Below are positions 22,044 through 34,185 of a stretch of 64,000 nt of DNA, piece after piece. The notes under the pieces are model-generated. The model did no database searches, had not been told where the DNA came from, and was given only the letters and a program-made list of their open reading frames with translations. Origin of the DNA: Bostrychus sinensis. Lineage: Eukaryota > Chordata > Actinopteri > Gobiiformes > Eleotridae. The position numbers and the translations under genes were made by a program. Numbering within the stretch: position 1 is the stretch's first letter; each line of letters begins with the position of its first letter. Where the stretch lies: the NCBI GenBank assembly GCA_020698575.1, contig CM036252.1, positions 27,109,206 to 27,173,205 of the forward strand, in the 5' to 3' direction.

Positions 22044-22267
22044 CATGTTGCTAAATAGCTATTTTATGCTCTGTCCATTGCCCACCATTGCCAGCAGTGG
22101 AGACATCTCACCTAATCCAAGTGTGCTCTGCATAGTCAAAGTAACAGCTCCCCAAAAGAAGACATTTTCCATACATATACATTAAGTTATAAAACCTGAA
22201 ATGCTAATGCAAACGCATACAAAACTATTTCAAAAAACCTGAAAAAAGCAGATTATAGGACCTTTAA
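22044..22267. mobile_element. TTAA-family MITE fragment, opposite orientation to the 57533 copy
   Basis: Its reverse complement aligns with 57533-57760. It starts at TTAA with 'aggtcctataatctgctttt', continues through 'ataacttaatgtatatgtatgg' and ends in 'ggacagagcataaaatagct'. One terminus is at TTAA 22264-22267; the other half is missing. Confidence 0.7.
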
Positions 22268-24731
22268 TAAATCATATTTGAACAAATTTGAACTGGAATG
22301 TTAGACTATAGGATTTAGGCTTGTCAGATCCAGAGACCCACAGAAATTTCCTACTTGGGCTGTCCTTGTTAAGAGTTTGGATTGTCAGCATGAGCCCAAG
22401 CCTGACTGACCCAATGGATCCGATGGATGAAAAGACAGACAGCCGATGAAGCCTCTTATGCTCCAACTTTTCTGTTTTGTTACATCAGACATATTTTCAA
22501 ATATGTGCAGTGACAATTTCAAAGCCTAAACTGCCCTCACTGTGACTCTGCTCATTCATCTGCTAGCTCTATGCTGCCAGCAACCGTACTGATACAGTAA
22601 GCCATCATACCCCACACTGTCCAGTAGCCTACCTCGAACATTCTCCTCTTTTGTAACAAAACTTTGGGTGCGCTCACTTGTGGATGAGTTTATGGAATGA
22701 GATGGACTTGCAGACATTGACAGAACAATGCTCACCACCTCTGCTCTGCTCATCCCATCAATTCCACTTCTTCCACAAATTGAATCATTCTTCACCCTGT
22801 CCCACTGTACCGGCATTTTATTTCTCCATTTACAGCCACATGTGTTCAGTAACCCACACTCTGACAGTCTATGCCTGCCAATAATACATTTGTACCACTC
22901 CTAGAAGGATTTAAAAGCTAACATTGGTCTTTCACAGGATATTTGGACCCTTTTCATTAGAAGCAGCTACAGCCCAAGCTCATTTGATCCAACAAGTTTG
23001 TATATATTTTTCATAAGCCAAAAAAATCATGAATTGAATTTAAGCTGAGCCAGTGGCAGCTCAGGAATTTTAAGTTCTTGCATAATGAAATATGGATAGT
23101 ATGCGTGATTGACTTGTACCTGAGATCACAGAGTGAATGCAGATGATATAAAGGAAATGCCATATTAGTATTCAGTGTCGAGCTAGAGCTACTTCTTATT
23201 ACTGCTTACATATAGTGGAAAACTTCAACTCCAGAGCTTATAAGTTGGGAGAAAGTTGGAGGAAATCCATGAAGGATCGGCAGCACAGGGCATTTGCAAA
23301 CATGAAGCACTCAACAAGTCAATTATGAAGCATACATTGGGTGTAGGTATAGATTTTGTGAGCAGACTCATTACCAGGTGGAGTCCAAGATGAAGTGTGT
23401 GCCAAAAGTGAAATGTATTGAATTAGAGTTAAAATTAATGCTGTTGCTAGAATTTGTAGAATGTAGTTCAGCAGTGGAAAAGAATTGTTTGAAATAAAAG
23501 AAGAAAACTGACCTTAACTTTAGGTTTCCACAGTGCAGACCATGACTTTAAATTGTCAATAAACCATGTCTATAGTAACCAAAGCAGCCAGGTCTGTGTG
23601 AGTTTGGGGGCAACACGGAAAAAATAAAAACATGACATTTGATTAGACTGCCAGTGAAGAAATGAATGACTTTACATTTTATACAACAGGATTTCAGTAA
23701 AATCCCCAATCCACTTAACTGAGTCCACAAGTTGGAGACTGTCGGAGTCTTTGGTTCACAGGTCAGAGTCCAAGTCCAGGTCTATGAAAACAGACGAGTC
23801 TTAGTCCAAGTCTGAGCCTCAATAGTCAGTGAGTCCATTCTAAGTTAATGACATTTATACTTGAGTTGAGCCACAAATCTCTAAACTTAGCCTCTGTCCA
23901 GGAGTTGAGAAGTCTATGTCTAAGCCATTGTGCAAGTTTCATTTGTGGGCCTGACTAATAGGCCCAAATTCAACAGTTGTCACAAACATGTATTGAGAGA
24001 AATCTGGGCTTATCCACTCTGCAAATCAAAACTACACAGATGCTAAACCTCCACAAGGCTGACAAACACAACTTTCCATTCTCTCCTGACACTTGCAGAG
24101 TTTTAGAGTGACTCAGTTTGCCTGCCCTTCATGTCACTCACACACACCGACGTCCTGAAGTGAACACAGGAGACACTCTTCAGTCTTTTGTGTGTCCTTA
24201 AAAGTGTCTCTCGCTGCTGTTCCCCTCCTCGCAGCTGTCATCTATCAATCTGCCTCTGCTCACAGTGACAGGCCGCCTCCACGTCAACGCACTTCCTTCC
24301 TGTCTCCTTCATCTCACCTCCTTGCTTCCTACCGCTGAGCTTCAAGGTCTAGTGATGATGTCTGAGTTCGTGCCAGTCTAGGGTGAAGTGACATTCAAAG
24401 AGTATGTGAAGGACTTAATGGATGATCTGTCTGAATGTCCACAGTGACCCAAAGTTTGGCATTCATAATGTTCAAACGCACAGGCACAAGTGTTTTCAAT
24501 TTTTTTTAATTTTGCTTGTTGTTCAGCTCAGTGGGTGACACAGCAGGTGGATAACACTGAAGGTATACAGATTTTTCATAATACAATATGTGTATGTTGC
24601 CATGATACCAGGGTTGTAGTCTCGAACATTTCTCAGGCCACTTCAGGACACATTGGGCTGCTACTTCTTGGTTAATAGGCATGTTGATGTTGTGTCAAGT
24701 ACAAATAATGATGATCAAAAAATTATCTATA
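22268..24731. other. unassigned sequence
   Basis: About 2.5 kb without a named repeat or exon. The block 24040-24330 (CpG-bearing, pyrimidine-rich) looks less decayed than its surroundings but shows no coding frame. Confidence 0.35.
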
Positions 24732-24739
24732 TCCTATGG

Positions 24740-25260
24740 CAGTGGTTCCCAACCTTCTTTCTCTTGCCCCCTGGGCTTTATGTCATATTGTGAGTACCCC
24801 AGTACCAAAACGTCGTCATAGAAAACATCTGTGTTTGAGTACAAAGACATTTTATATTGTACTGTAAATGAATGCTTTAAAAATACAATTCAAGATAAGT
24901 CTTAAAAATGCCAAGAAATGATATAAAAAATAAATACAATAAAAACAATTTTAAATTAAATTATTTTATTATAAATTTCATGTATAAAATAATAAAAAAA
25001 AACTTACACTCTAAATAAATGTATGACAAAAATGTATAAATAAACAAAACAAAAGTAACTTGAATAAGTCCCCTGTGAAACCCCCCCCCAAAAAAAATGT
25101 AATAAAAAATAATAGGCCTATTGAAATGTTATTTTCAGCAGTTCTCACCTGTTTTCCACCAGAGACACTCAAGCCTGCTTCTTTAGTTTATAGTTTAATA
25201 TGGAAAGGTCACAAATATTCTCCTATCAAATTTCCCCATACCCCTGGTTGGGAGACACTG
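24740..25260. mobile_element. non-autonomous hAT element, 521 bp
   Basis: The termini are cagtggttcccaacc and the inverted ggttgggagacactg. Flanking 8-bp duplications are tcctatgg (24732-24739) and ccctatgg (25261-25268), differing by one base. The interior is AT-rich with a C9A7 run near 25081 and no transposase. Confidence 0.8.
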
Positions 25261-25268
25261 CCCTATGG

Positions 25269-25771
25269 TGTGGGGACCCCTGGGGGTATGCGAAACTCTT
25301 TCAAGGGGGTACTTGGAATTATTCATAATTAAAATAAAATATTGCAAACTTTACATATTGAACTAGTAGAAACTATGGAAAGAGAAGTAAACTCAAGTGT
25401 CTCAATGACTTGAAGAATATTATTTGAATAATATATTTTGTCAGATTTTTTTTTAATTATTGAATTTTTTTCAACTAAATGTATTATGAGTACTATTTAT
25501 TTATAGTACTATTTATTTTTTTTTACATTTATTTCTAACAAAATCATTCATAAACGCAATAGAAGATAATGGGAGTATCATATTTATATTTTAGAGGTAG
25601 GCAGAATATTATTTATTTCATCTTGAATTTTTGAGGGGAAAAAAAGCAAGACAAAAAAAAATGCATTCGTATTTACAATAAAGTAACTATACAATTTTTT
25701 TGTAACAGAGATGTTTTTAGATGAGGGGGTACTCATGGTATGACAAAAAGCCCAGTGGTTAGGAACCACTG
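25269..25771. mobile_element. related hAT fragment abutting the previous element
   Basis: 'ggacccctgggggtatgcga' and 'caagggggtacttgg' at the left and 'gagggggtactcatgg' ending cagtggttaggaaccactg at the right are typical of 'cagtggttcccaacc' hAT elements. The left terminus is missing and no matching 8-bp duplication is found, so the copy is truncated or was interrupted. Confidence 0.6.
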
Positions 25772-26003
25772 CTTTAAAGCATCCCTAAAAGTACCTTTAA
25801 TACCATGGTGGTGGTGCTACTGTGGCCAGGGAAATGAAAAAGGTGGGAATGAAAGACCTACCTCCATGTCCTCCCATGTTGCAAGATTTTTGTTATTGTA
25901 AAGTAACTTACATATTTCTAAAGGATGGTAAAAAAGACAAGGGGTGCACGGTTTCTCAGCAGTTGTGCTTCTGTCTCCCAGCAAGGAGTTTGAGGGCTCA
26001 AAC

Positions 26004-27418
26004 TAGGGCTGGGCGATAAATTGATTTTTTCGATTAATTCGAATTTGTAGTGCAGGTCGACTTGTTTTAATAAAAATCAATAAAAAAAAAAAAACGTCCA
26101 CCACCGGCACTGTGGGCTCCCGTAGTTCATAGTGGGTAGGCCCGCAAGCCCTCCCTCCACACTAGAGGAACACAAACAACATGGCAGCGAGCAGGGAAGA
26201 ACTCGTTCCTAAGAAAGGCACAGTGTCATCAGTTGTGTGGAATTGGTTCGGGTTTGCGGCGTCAGACGGAGCACAAACAGCACCCCACTGCAAAGTCAGT
26301 CCCTACAGGATTTCGCGATGTTGTGATCGCAACTATTAACGCAAAATCAAGCAAACCCCGTGAATTCAGCGCGACCCTGCAACTGTGTCCAAACTCCGCA
26401 ACTTTTATGCAACTTTGGTCAGTTATCGCTGAGATTTTCCTTTAAAATTGCATTTTGCTGCACTTACCCCTGTCTGTGAGCCGTACCCTGTTCCGAGCAG
26501 AGCAGCGCTCCGGTAATGCGCGCCGGAGGTCGGGCTGCCACAGACAAAGCGGTGCGGAGGACGGAGGTGCGGTGCCAAAGTTGTACGCACACATAAACAG
26601 TACTGGCATGGAGGAGCAGCCGCGCGGAGTTCGAGTGCACATGAGGTCACAGGTGTCCACACAGCAGCAGCAGGTGTGGATGGGACTGAAGGAGGAGACG
26701 AACACGGTGCTTTCTATTTTTGTCTGGTGTCACTCTGAAAAGCTGTCTGCGTTGCCATGGTGATATAGTTGCCTAAAAAGTTGAATGGGCAGCGTATTTA
26801 GACAACAATAAAGTTTGAGGTCATTGTTCTTTAAACCTTAAAGTTGCAGGCTAATAACCTTCCTGAAAACCTATAGCACAGCAAACTTCTTCTGTTTTTT
26901 AATGACTGGATGTTCTACAGCACACAACAGGAATCACCAGAGAAGATCTGAGAGGAACAGAATCATAGGCAGTATAATAGCCCCCCCAAAAATGCAGCCT
27001 AATAACACAGCAATATCAATTTATAAAAGTAGGAACACTTAGCCTGTCCAAATACAGGTATTTTTAATTAGATTAATTACCACCTCACATATGTTTAAAA
27101 ACAGATTTTGTTAGTTTTTACAGTTCTAGCTAATATATCTTTAAGAAGAATTATAGACAAAAAAAATTGCAACTTTTAGTGCAACTTTTAAGAAAATCCC
27201 CTGCAAAATCACAGGGCCTTCTCTTCTATATGACTTGTCTGATTGCACTTTAACCTCAAGAGGAAATCAAAGCAATAAAGCTAAACTTGTTTTGGACAAT
27301 TTCTCTGTTGTCTTCAGTTTGATTTTAAGTGGGGGAAAAAATCGTTTTTATATCGTAAATCAAATTTTGTGTGAAAAAATCTGAGATTTTTTTTTAAAGG
27401 CAAAATCGCCCCGCTCTA
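26004..27418 (+). mobile_element. hAT element with BED-finger remnant, inserted in a SINE B box
   Basis: The termini are tagggctgggcgat and the inverted atcgccccgctcta. The 8-bp duplications gctcaaac (25996-26003) and gctcgaac (27419-27426) differ at one CpG-type position, consistent with deamination after insertion. The interior carries the start of a transposase gene (see 26181) and a long non-coding remainder. Two 'caactttt..gcaactttt'-like segments near 26395 and 27170 suggest a further old insertion inside it. Confidence 0.85.
26181..26309 (+). pseudogene. hAT transposase N-terminus with incomplete BED zinc finger
   Basis: From ATG 26181 the frame reads MAASREELVPKKGTVSSVVW, then WFGFAASD and HCKVS. 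The 'LVPK..TxSxVVWxWFGF..SD....CK' pattern is the BED-finger start of ZBED-type hAT transposases, which bind transposon ends. The second Cys expected three residues after the first (CKxC) is replaced by Ser, and the following His pair is absent. The frame diverges directly after this point, so the coding part is cut. The frame uses a different register from the longer open frames nearby. Confidence 0.7.
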
Positions 27419-27643
27419 GCTCGAACCTTGGACCAGTCCGGCACAAAATCTGCCTGGGTCTGCATGTCCCCCTGGCTTTCTCCCACTGCATCCTAAGTGA
27501 AAGGGGCTTCAGGTGAATTGCTGACTTTGAATTGCTGCTAGAGAATGAATGTGAGAGTGAATACTTGTCTCTGTGTCAGCCCTGTGACTAACTGGCCACT
27601 GGTCCAGGGTGTGCACTGCCTAAGACCCATAGTTGTCGGGCTA

Positions 27644-29158
27644 GTTATGTTAGTCTTGGTTATGTTTTAGAAAACTGCAAATGAAATGGGCATCTTCTTA
27701 CTGTTGTAGAACGGCACAAGTAATCTGCCAAGATCAGAAAATTTAAGGGTGTTGCATTGAGTTGTGTATAAAATGGATAGAAAAAAGAAACTGAGTTTGA
27801 GCTATGAAGTATTGCCATTTGCCATTTTTTCTGGTATATTTCTTCTCTTGATTTCTGCCCTTTTCAGAGCTGCAATAAAGACTCATGGCTGTTACAGTAT
27901 TTTAGAAAAGTTAGTTATTGATTTGCTGCGGTCAGGACAGCGGCACACAACAATAAGTGGAACCCGTATTTTTAATAAAACCAGAGATGAGGCTAATATG
28001 CGTGCGATCCATACATTGATTTCCTCAGCCTACATAAGCACCAGGCATAAGTTTACGGCTGCAGCTCTAAGGAGATGAAAAATATAAAAGAAGAAGTCTT
28101 TATTCTGCAGAGGGAGATCTCCATGGAGACACACAGTTAAAGACAGGAGTGAGAGGACGTTACCTGGACTGTCAGTTTCTGTACAGACAGGTCAACAGAC
28201 TGTGCTGTGTGGGACATATGGAGAGGACTTCTGTATTCAAACTGAAATATGTATTCTCAGTCCACTTGCAGTCATGTTGACTTTTTCAGATTGTTCAAAG
28301 CACCTTCACCTGTTCTACAAACCCTTGGATGTACTGTAAATGAGCCTGTAATGTAAATTAGTAAAATGTAGAAATGGAGGATGGAGGGAAAGCAGTTTGA
28401 GCAGTGGAACATTTTATGCAAATCTATTCAAATGGAATACATAATCTTAGCTGGTTTCACTGACTCTCAGACCTCAGCTGTCCAAATGTTATGTATTAAG
28501 GCTTATACTGTACATGCTACTGATATATTAAAAAAGTCAGCTTTTAACCTGACAAGACACATTCATGTCTTTAAAAATGATTCTGAATCGATTCAGCAAA
28601 GCTAATATTTTGATTTTTAAAAAGACTACAAATCATTGAAGTATATCCAAGTCTTATCGTACCAGGTTGCAAAGAGTTGGCACTGGCAGAATTCACTGAA
28701 CGTGCATGCACTGGCGTACATGTGGGTTTGTTTACCTCTGCACTACAGTGTTAAAATGGCCCCACGCGCTTCATTACAGGCTACTGTCCTGAGGTGTTTT
28801 GGATGTTATAAACTGAAAACTTAAGACAAACGGGACTTGGACAAGAACAACAGTTACAAGGTGCATGAAATGAAAGTGTGATTATTTGGCAACTAAACAA
28901 AACATTAAAAAATACTTCTTACAATGTTGAGCACATCTGCTGTTATGGTAAGGAAGAACAGCAACTCTGTTAAACGCTGTTATCATGCACATGAATGCTA
29001 CGGTCTCAAAGTATCTGGGTTTGATCTGTATTAAATACGTTAAATATCAGCGGTTGTAAATGTCTAGTTGTCCAATGTACATTATGGAACTTATTATTCA
29101 ATGTAATAACTGCTACCGTGACATATGACCAATTATTAGTTCGCTAGTTTTGGATTTC
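27644..29158. other. unassigned sequence
   Basis: Several short open frames without homology. No exon-like or repeat-like structure recognised. Confidence 0.35.
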
Positions 29159-29376
29159 AGGGTTGAGAAGAGAGTTTCAATTTATGTTTCAAATATAAAT
29201 ATACAATTAAAAATAATACAGTTCATAATAAAATGTGTTGAATAATCCACAGTTAAGTCATTAATTCAGTCATATGTCATTTATTTAAAGCTGACATGAA
29301 CAAAAATTGTGTCAAATCATGGGCCTCTGAATCAAAATCAAATCATGAGATGTCCAGAGATTCTCAGCCCTACAGC
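29159..29376. mobile_element. possible small hAT-like MITE
   Basis: The left end agggttgagaagagag and the right end, inverted, tagggctgagaatctct form an imperfect inverted pair about 218 bp apart. The right end resembles the TIR of the element at 30903. No target duplication is seen. Confidence 0.35.
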
Positions 29377-30902
29377 CTACCTAGGTTTGTTTTAGCCAAT
29401 CATAGCAATGACTTGATATGACGTAGCCAAAGTGCACCTACAAGGAAACAACAAACAGCTAGAGAAAAACACTATATTAAATACATTGTCAAAGGATTTG
29501 GGCTGTTTTGGTACATGTATGGCAGCATATGAGAACCTTTCACTTTTTACACTCTCTCTAGCATTTTACAAAACAATGGGTGGTAGTAACAGAGATGGAG
29601 CTCATCATGAAAACACAAATTTTACAAACCATGCCAACTCAATGCCCCTTTTGGAGACAGCCTATTACAGATATGGGCTAAGTCAATATCCAAATCTAAC
29701 GTATAGAATTACTGACTCTCTATCCATCCAACTACATCAAATCCGATGCTTATCCTTCCCCAGCTGTTCTGTGTTTGCTTATGAAAGTGAGAGGCAGATA
29801 AATGGCTTGAAGATGGTTCTCCAGTGCAGCAGTAGTGTAGCTGTGGTTGTGGACCCAGCTGTCCCCGTCTGCTGCTGGCTTTGAGGAGGACACACAAACC
29901 CACAGCCCAGTGGAGAGATAAGAGTCTCCAGATAACCACTCTGAGAGGCAGGAGGAAGGATCCGGTTCCACGCATGTGTGTTTACTGTGATAATAGTAGG
30001 TTTTCATGTGGAAATGGTTGACACACAAAATATTGCCATGTGTTGGTAAATGGGATAAAATTACTCAAACTTTCCTTAAATTGCAAACAGTCTAGAAAAA
30101 ACTTTATTGGGAGAAAACAAGAGGCTTTTTGGGATCCCTTTTTGCTGTTGAACTACACTAAAAAAAGGTAAACATGAATAAAACATACACATCATTAACA
30201 ATCATTCGCAAGAAATGAGCCAAGGAATTGCATACACTACAGTACAAGTAACTAAAGACTAGGCTTAATTTGTTTTCATTCAACTAAATCAGTTTACATT
30301 TACTCTGAAAAGATAATGCTGTTTAATTATCTAGGTCAACATATATTGATTTTGTAGAACCAATGTAAAAAAATAAATAAATACTATGTGACAACTTAGA
30401 AATTACAGATCAAACCAACTTGTATTTTTATGTAGATGAACAGACAATTTAAATGTAGTTTTATTCTTTTTTCAGTGTCTTTGGGAAAGCACTGTGGTAA
30501 ATCAAAAGTATGTTGTCTGCTGTGTTGTTTGCCATTAGCAAGAATGCTAAAAGGCTTTGTCTCCATTTATGTTTGCATCGCCCAATGTGGCACAATTTCA
30601 TGTAGTGTGACAACATTCCGGTATTACATTTTTAGTACAGTAGTTAGCTCTAACCCAGGATTTCCACTGCACTGCATAGCGCCAAAAATTCAGATGTTGT
30701 GCACGGTTCAGTTTCCTGTATGGTGTAATCTGAACTGCGTTAGATTGAGCAGACCTTCAGAGGCTGTTGAAACGTTCTCATTCTCTACAACAGCAGTGCA
30801 ACGAATTTAATTATGAATTCTAATAAGTGAAGGAAAAAAACACCAATTAAAGTACCTCTAAATGCAAAGGGAAAGACAAACAATCAATCAGAATTAACAT
30901 AT
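29377..30902. other. unassigned sequence
   Basis: Includes a 150-codon open frame at 29432-29884 that shows no recognisable domain or codon bias. I do not regard it as a gene. Confidence 0.35.
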
Positions 30903-31310
30903 GCACAAGGGTTGAGAATCTAAAGGGCATACGTAACATTTTGGACAAAATTGAGATATGTATATCAAATGAAAGCTTATGGTGAGCACTCTTTACTGAC
31001 AAAATATCACAGAAATATTCCTAAATAAATAAATTTATATATATTAAAGTATAGTAATATATTAAAGTTATTAATACAAAAAAACTTCTCTCTTAACATA
31101 GGATTCTGTCAGTCCCAAAAGGTAATAAGTGTATGTAGCTGCTATTGAATTCTATTAAGAAATGGCCTAAAAAGTTAGAGAGAGTCAAAAGGGCATTTGT
31201 AAGTTTCTTTACAAATTAAAAAAATATCAGCAATTACATACCTTTTTTGCTCCCTTTGTAAACTTAGATTCTTTTTAGATTTAGATTCTTTAGATTCTCA
31301 GCCCTCGTGC
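30903..31310. mobile_element. MITE with 23-bp terminal inverted repeats
   Basis: Left terminus gcacaagggttgagaatcta (30903 onward) and right terminus 31288-31310 match at 21 of 23 positions in inverted orientation. The element is about 408 bp, AT-rich and non-coding. TGCA lies at both ends, as a 4-bp duplication or as part of the TIR. Superfamily not determined. Confidence 0.65.
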
Positions 31311-32493
31311 AACTCTGGGCTGATGTCATTTTAATAACATATTACCACTGACAGAAACATTGCCTAAAACCAGCCACAATTTATATTTGATGATTGGTCA
31401 GGAAAAATACTCTAGCAGAAATAGATTTGACTATATCCCATAAGTAATACATTTTCTCCAAAACTCCAAAACTGATGACTTGTAGCTCCTAGCCTTCCAC
31501 TAAGGTCACTTAACCTCTTTTATAAAAAGAGAAACTAAATGTCTGGCCACTTGCTAATGCTCTCTGCCCACTCACTGACAGCACAAACTTGTAATCAATT
31601 GGCTGCTATTTGCCACTACCATCTTGTTTACTCAAAGTTGGCATTTGTCAGTGGCTAAAGCTTTTTTGCCCTTTCAAAGTGCACTGCCATTTGCTTAGCT
31701 TAAGTTGCCAAAAAATTACACAACTCATGTTCGCAACAGTAAAATGTTCTATTAAAGTTTATAAAAGTTAGTGGCTCAAAACTCAAAAGAAACTTGTGCA
31801 AAGTTGAAACTGTCCTCAGGCAAAGCAAAGTTAACTTGCAGTATGGGAATAGGTGAATGAATTATACATTGCTTTGTGTGCAAAAAGACAACTATTTTAG
31901 GAATGCACATATTAAATTCTAGCTTAAATATGCACTATAATGTATATAAAATGAAATATGAAAGTACAAGGGCAAAATGCACAGATGCTTGGATATACTG
32001 AATAGAGCTTGATGTGGAATCCATAAAGGTTAGGTGCACTTAGAGGACAGGCTCTGAGGTTCAGTCGATATTAGCAAGAGGTAAAACGTACAGTAGTGTG
32101 GGTTGATAAGAGCTCCTCTCAGCTCTTCAGTTGCCTCTGGGAAAAGCCCTGTCAGAGTGGAGAGTTGTATATGGACGTCAATGCTCTGCCTGAAGGAAGA
32201 AGTTCAAAGTGTCCAACAATATGCGTGGCAAAGGTAAGCTTTAATATACTTGAACATGTTTGACTGTAGCTGGACTATAAGTTATTGTACTACGCAAAAG
32301 TTCCTTGACCTTGACTATTCAAAAAGACTCTCATTGTCCATTATCCATTTTTGAATATTTTTTCAAGATTTTTCTTGATGTTAGGCATTAGTGGCTATGA
32401 ATGTTTTGACCAAAAAGGATTTGCTACTTTTTCTAGGCACCCTCTTTACTTAAAGTTGGTCAAGTAGATTGTTATCACTAATTCCATAAGAAC
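31311..32493. other. unassigned sequence
   Basis: No repeat or exon recognised. Confidence 0.35.
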
Positions 32494-32501
32494 CAACATA
32501 T

Positions 32502-33817
32502 TAGACGCCAACCGATATGTTTTTTTTAAGACCGATGCCGATTTTTAAAATCCAGAGCAGCCGATGGCTGATAAGCAATGCCGATTTTTGAGGCCAATAT
32601 GGAGGGCCGATTTTCCTAATTTTATGAATAAAAATGGTTTAATATAGCTCTCATGTTGCTTATAAAATGTAAAGAAACAATAAAAACATGGACTCGTGCA
32701 GGCAAAAGGTAAAATCTCTCAGCTTTGCACTCTGGGCTACTGTCTTCAAATAGTCTGCTTTGTTCTGTACTGAAGCTGTAAAGTTAAGGGCTAAGCATTT
32801 CTGTATTATGTAAATGATGATATTTATGACATTAAATAAGTTAGTTAGTTGACAATATCTTCATTTTATTATCACAAAGCATGGCATATTTTAAAATAAA
32901 AATATTAAACGAGGGGCACTTTTATATTTGCAAAACATATCTTTGTGTACTGCAAATATAAAAGTGCTCGCTGACTCGTGCAAAAAATACTGCTTCGATT
33001 TAGTTCCATGTGAGTCCTCATACCAGGTACGCACTGGCGCTCGTCCCCGCGTCACTTAATCAACACTCCTTTTCTATTTGGAAGCGGCTCCTGGCTGAAA
33101 ACACATGCACATGTCGGAACTAAATACAGACAGTTCTCTGCTCTGTGACACTTATGGACACAGCAGAATGTCTGAATCTAAGGTCAAAGTAGTTCGGGCT
33201 AACGTCTTCATCTCCATCCCATTTTTAATGCACACGTTTTTATATTGCGGTCACTGAGGCGCATTGCTCCACATTAATGTATTAGATGGAAAAAAATTTG
33301 CCTCAACCATGATTATGAAGCCACCTCCTATTCCCGTTTTACCAAATGTTTCTCTTATGCAGCATTTTATCAAGTTAACGAGACTGACGTTATTTTACAG
33401 CGGACGGTTCCTACCTGATGCTAAGCTAGCAATTAAAGCTAATGATGCAGGTTGCATACAAAAGTGCTCGAACATAGCCTGAAGTGTCTGGGCATTTACA
33501 TTTTCTCTCAAACGGACATTTAAAAGTTAAATCAGCGTTACGTGTGCAGGTTTGGCGAGAAAAAAAGATAAAGTCTTACCTTTTTTCTTTCAAACCAATA
33601 GGCCTCGCCTCAGCCTTGTTTGAGTGATCTCCCTCACTCGCCCTGAGCACCTTCTACAGTAAATGGTGCTGCTGTAGCATGGACGGCAAGGACACAAAAC
33701 TAGGGTCCTTCAGTGGTTGTCCAGACATGTGCCTGACCAAAAATCGGCATTAAATGGGAAAAACCGGCCGACAGCCGATTGTCTAAAACACTCAAAAATC
33801 GGCCCGATATATCTCTA
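32502..33817. mobile_element. hAT element, about 1.3 kb, 8-bp target duplication
   Basis: Ends tagacgccaaccgatatg and the inverted gatatatctcta are flanked by identical caacatat (32494-32501 and 33818-33825). Subterminal 'gaccgatgccgattttt' and 'aaaaatcggcccgatata' are typical of a widespread fish hAT group. TIRs are diverged, yet the duplication is intact. Inside, a 17-bp perfect inverted repeat (gcacttttatatttgca, 32916-32932 and 32951-32967) forms a hairpin. No transposase frame. Confidence 0.82.
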
Positions 33818-33929
33818 CAACATATGTAAGTACATAAGTACAGCACAGAGAAAATACAATAGACTCAAGAAGGAACAAAGACACATTGAGAAGAAAACAA
33901 AAAAACACAACAAAACAAATCTCCATTCA

Positions 33930-34185
33930 GCCATCTTCTTTAACTTTTTCTGGGCTGCATTGGGGCAGCAATCTACACAAAGACGCCCAGACTTTCCTCT
34001 CCCTGGACACTTTCTCCAGCTACTTTGGGGGAACCCCTAAGAATTCCCATGCCAACCGAGAGACATAGTCCCTTCAGCAGAACACTTCCCCAGGGAGGTT
34101 TCCAGGAGGCAACTGCAAAGATGCCTGAGCCACCCTAAGCTGGCTGCTCTTGATGTGAAGGAGCAACAGCTCTGCATCAAGTTTG
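33930..34185 (-). pseudogene. LINE reverse-transcriptase C-terminal remnant, minus strand
   Basis: Minus-strand pieces read QLLLLHIKSSQLR, LQLPPGNLPGEVF and YVSRLAWEFLGVPP, followed by ERKVWASL. These match the C-terminal tail of a common fish non-LTR element ('SQLRW.GHLVRMPPGRLPGEVF..', 'RLAWERLGVPPEEL'). Small indels separate the pieces. It is a different LINE lineage from the L2-type copies in this window. Confidence 0.65.

Larger units (their letters stand above)
25941..27643 (+). repeat. tRNA-derived SINE interrupted by a hAT element
   Basis: The head and first part (25941-26003: ggggtgcacggtttctcagc, cccagcaaggag) and the body (27419-27643: 'ggcttcaggtgaattgctgac', 'gtgagagtgaatacttgtc', 'ggtccagggtgtgcactgcc') belong to the 1943 family. 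The 1.4-kb hAT lies between them, inside the B box. Divergence shows an older copy. Confidence 0.85.

Noticed and set aside
26233..26763. Open frames at 26233-26445 and 26455-26763
   Set aside because: They lie in a different register from the BED-finger fragment and come from CpG-rich hAT interior; no domain.
29432..29884. 150-codon plus-strand open frame
   Set aside because: Longest non-repeat frame in its region, but with no domain, no codon bias, no splice context and an opposed overlapping open frame; consistent with chance.
33264..33482. 72-codon open frame
   Set aside because: Inside the 32502 hAT element; no transposase or host similarity.
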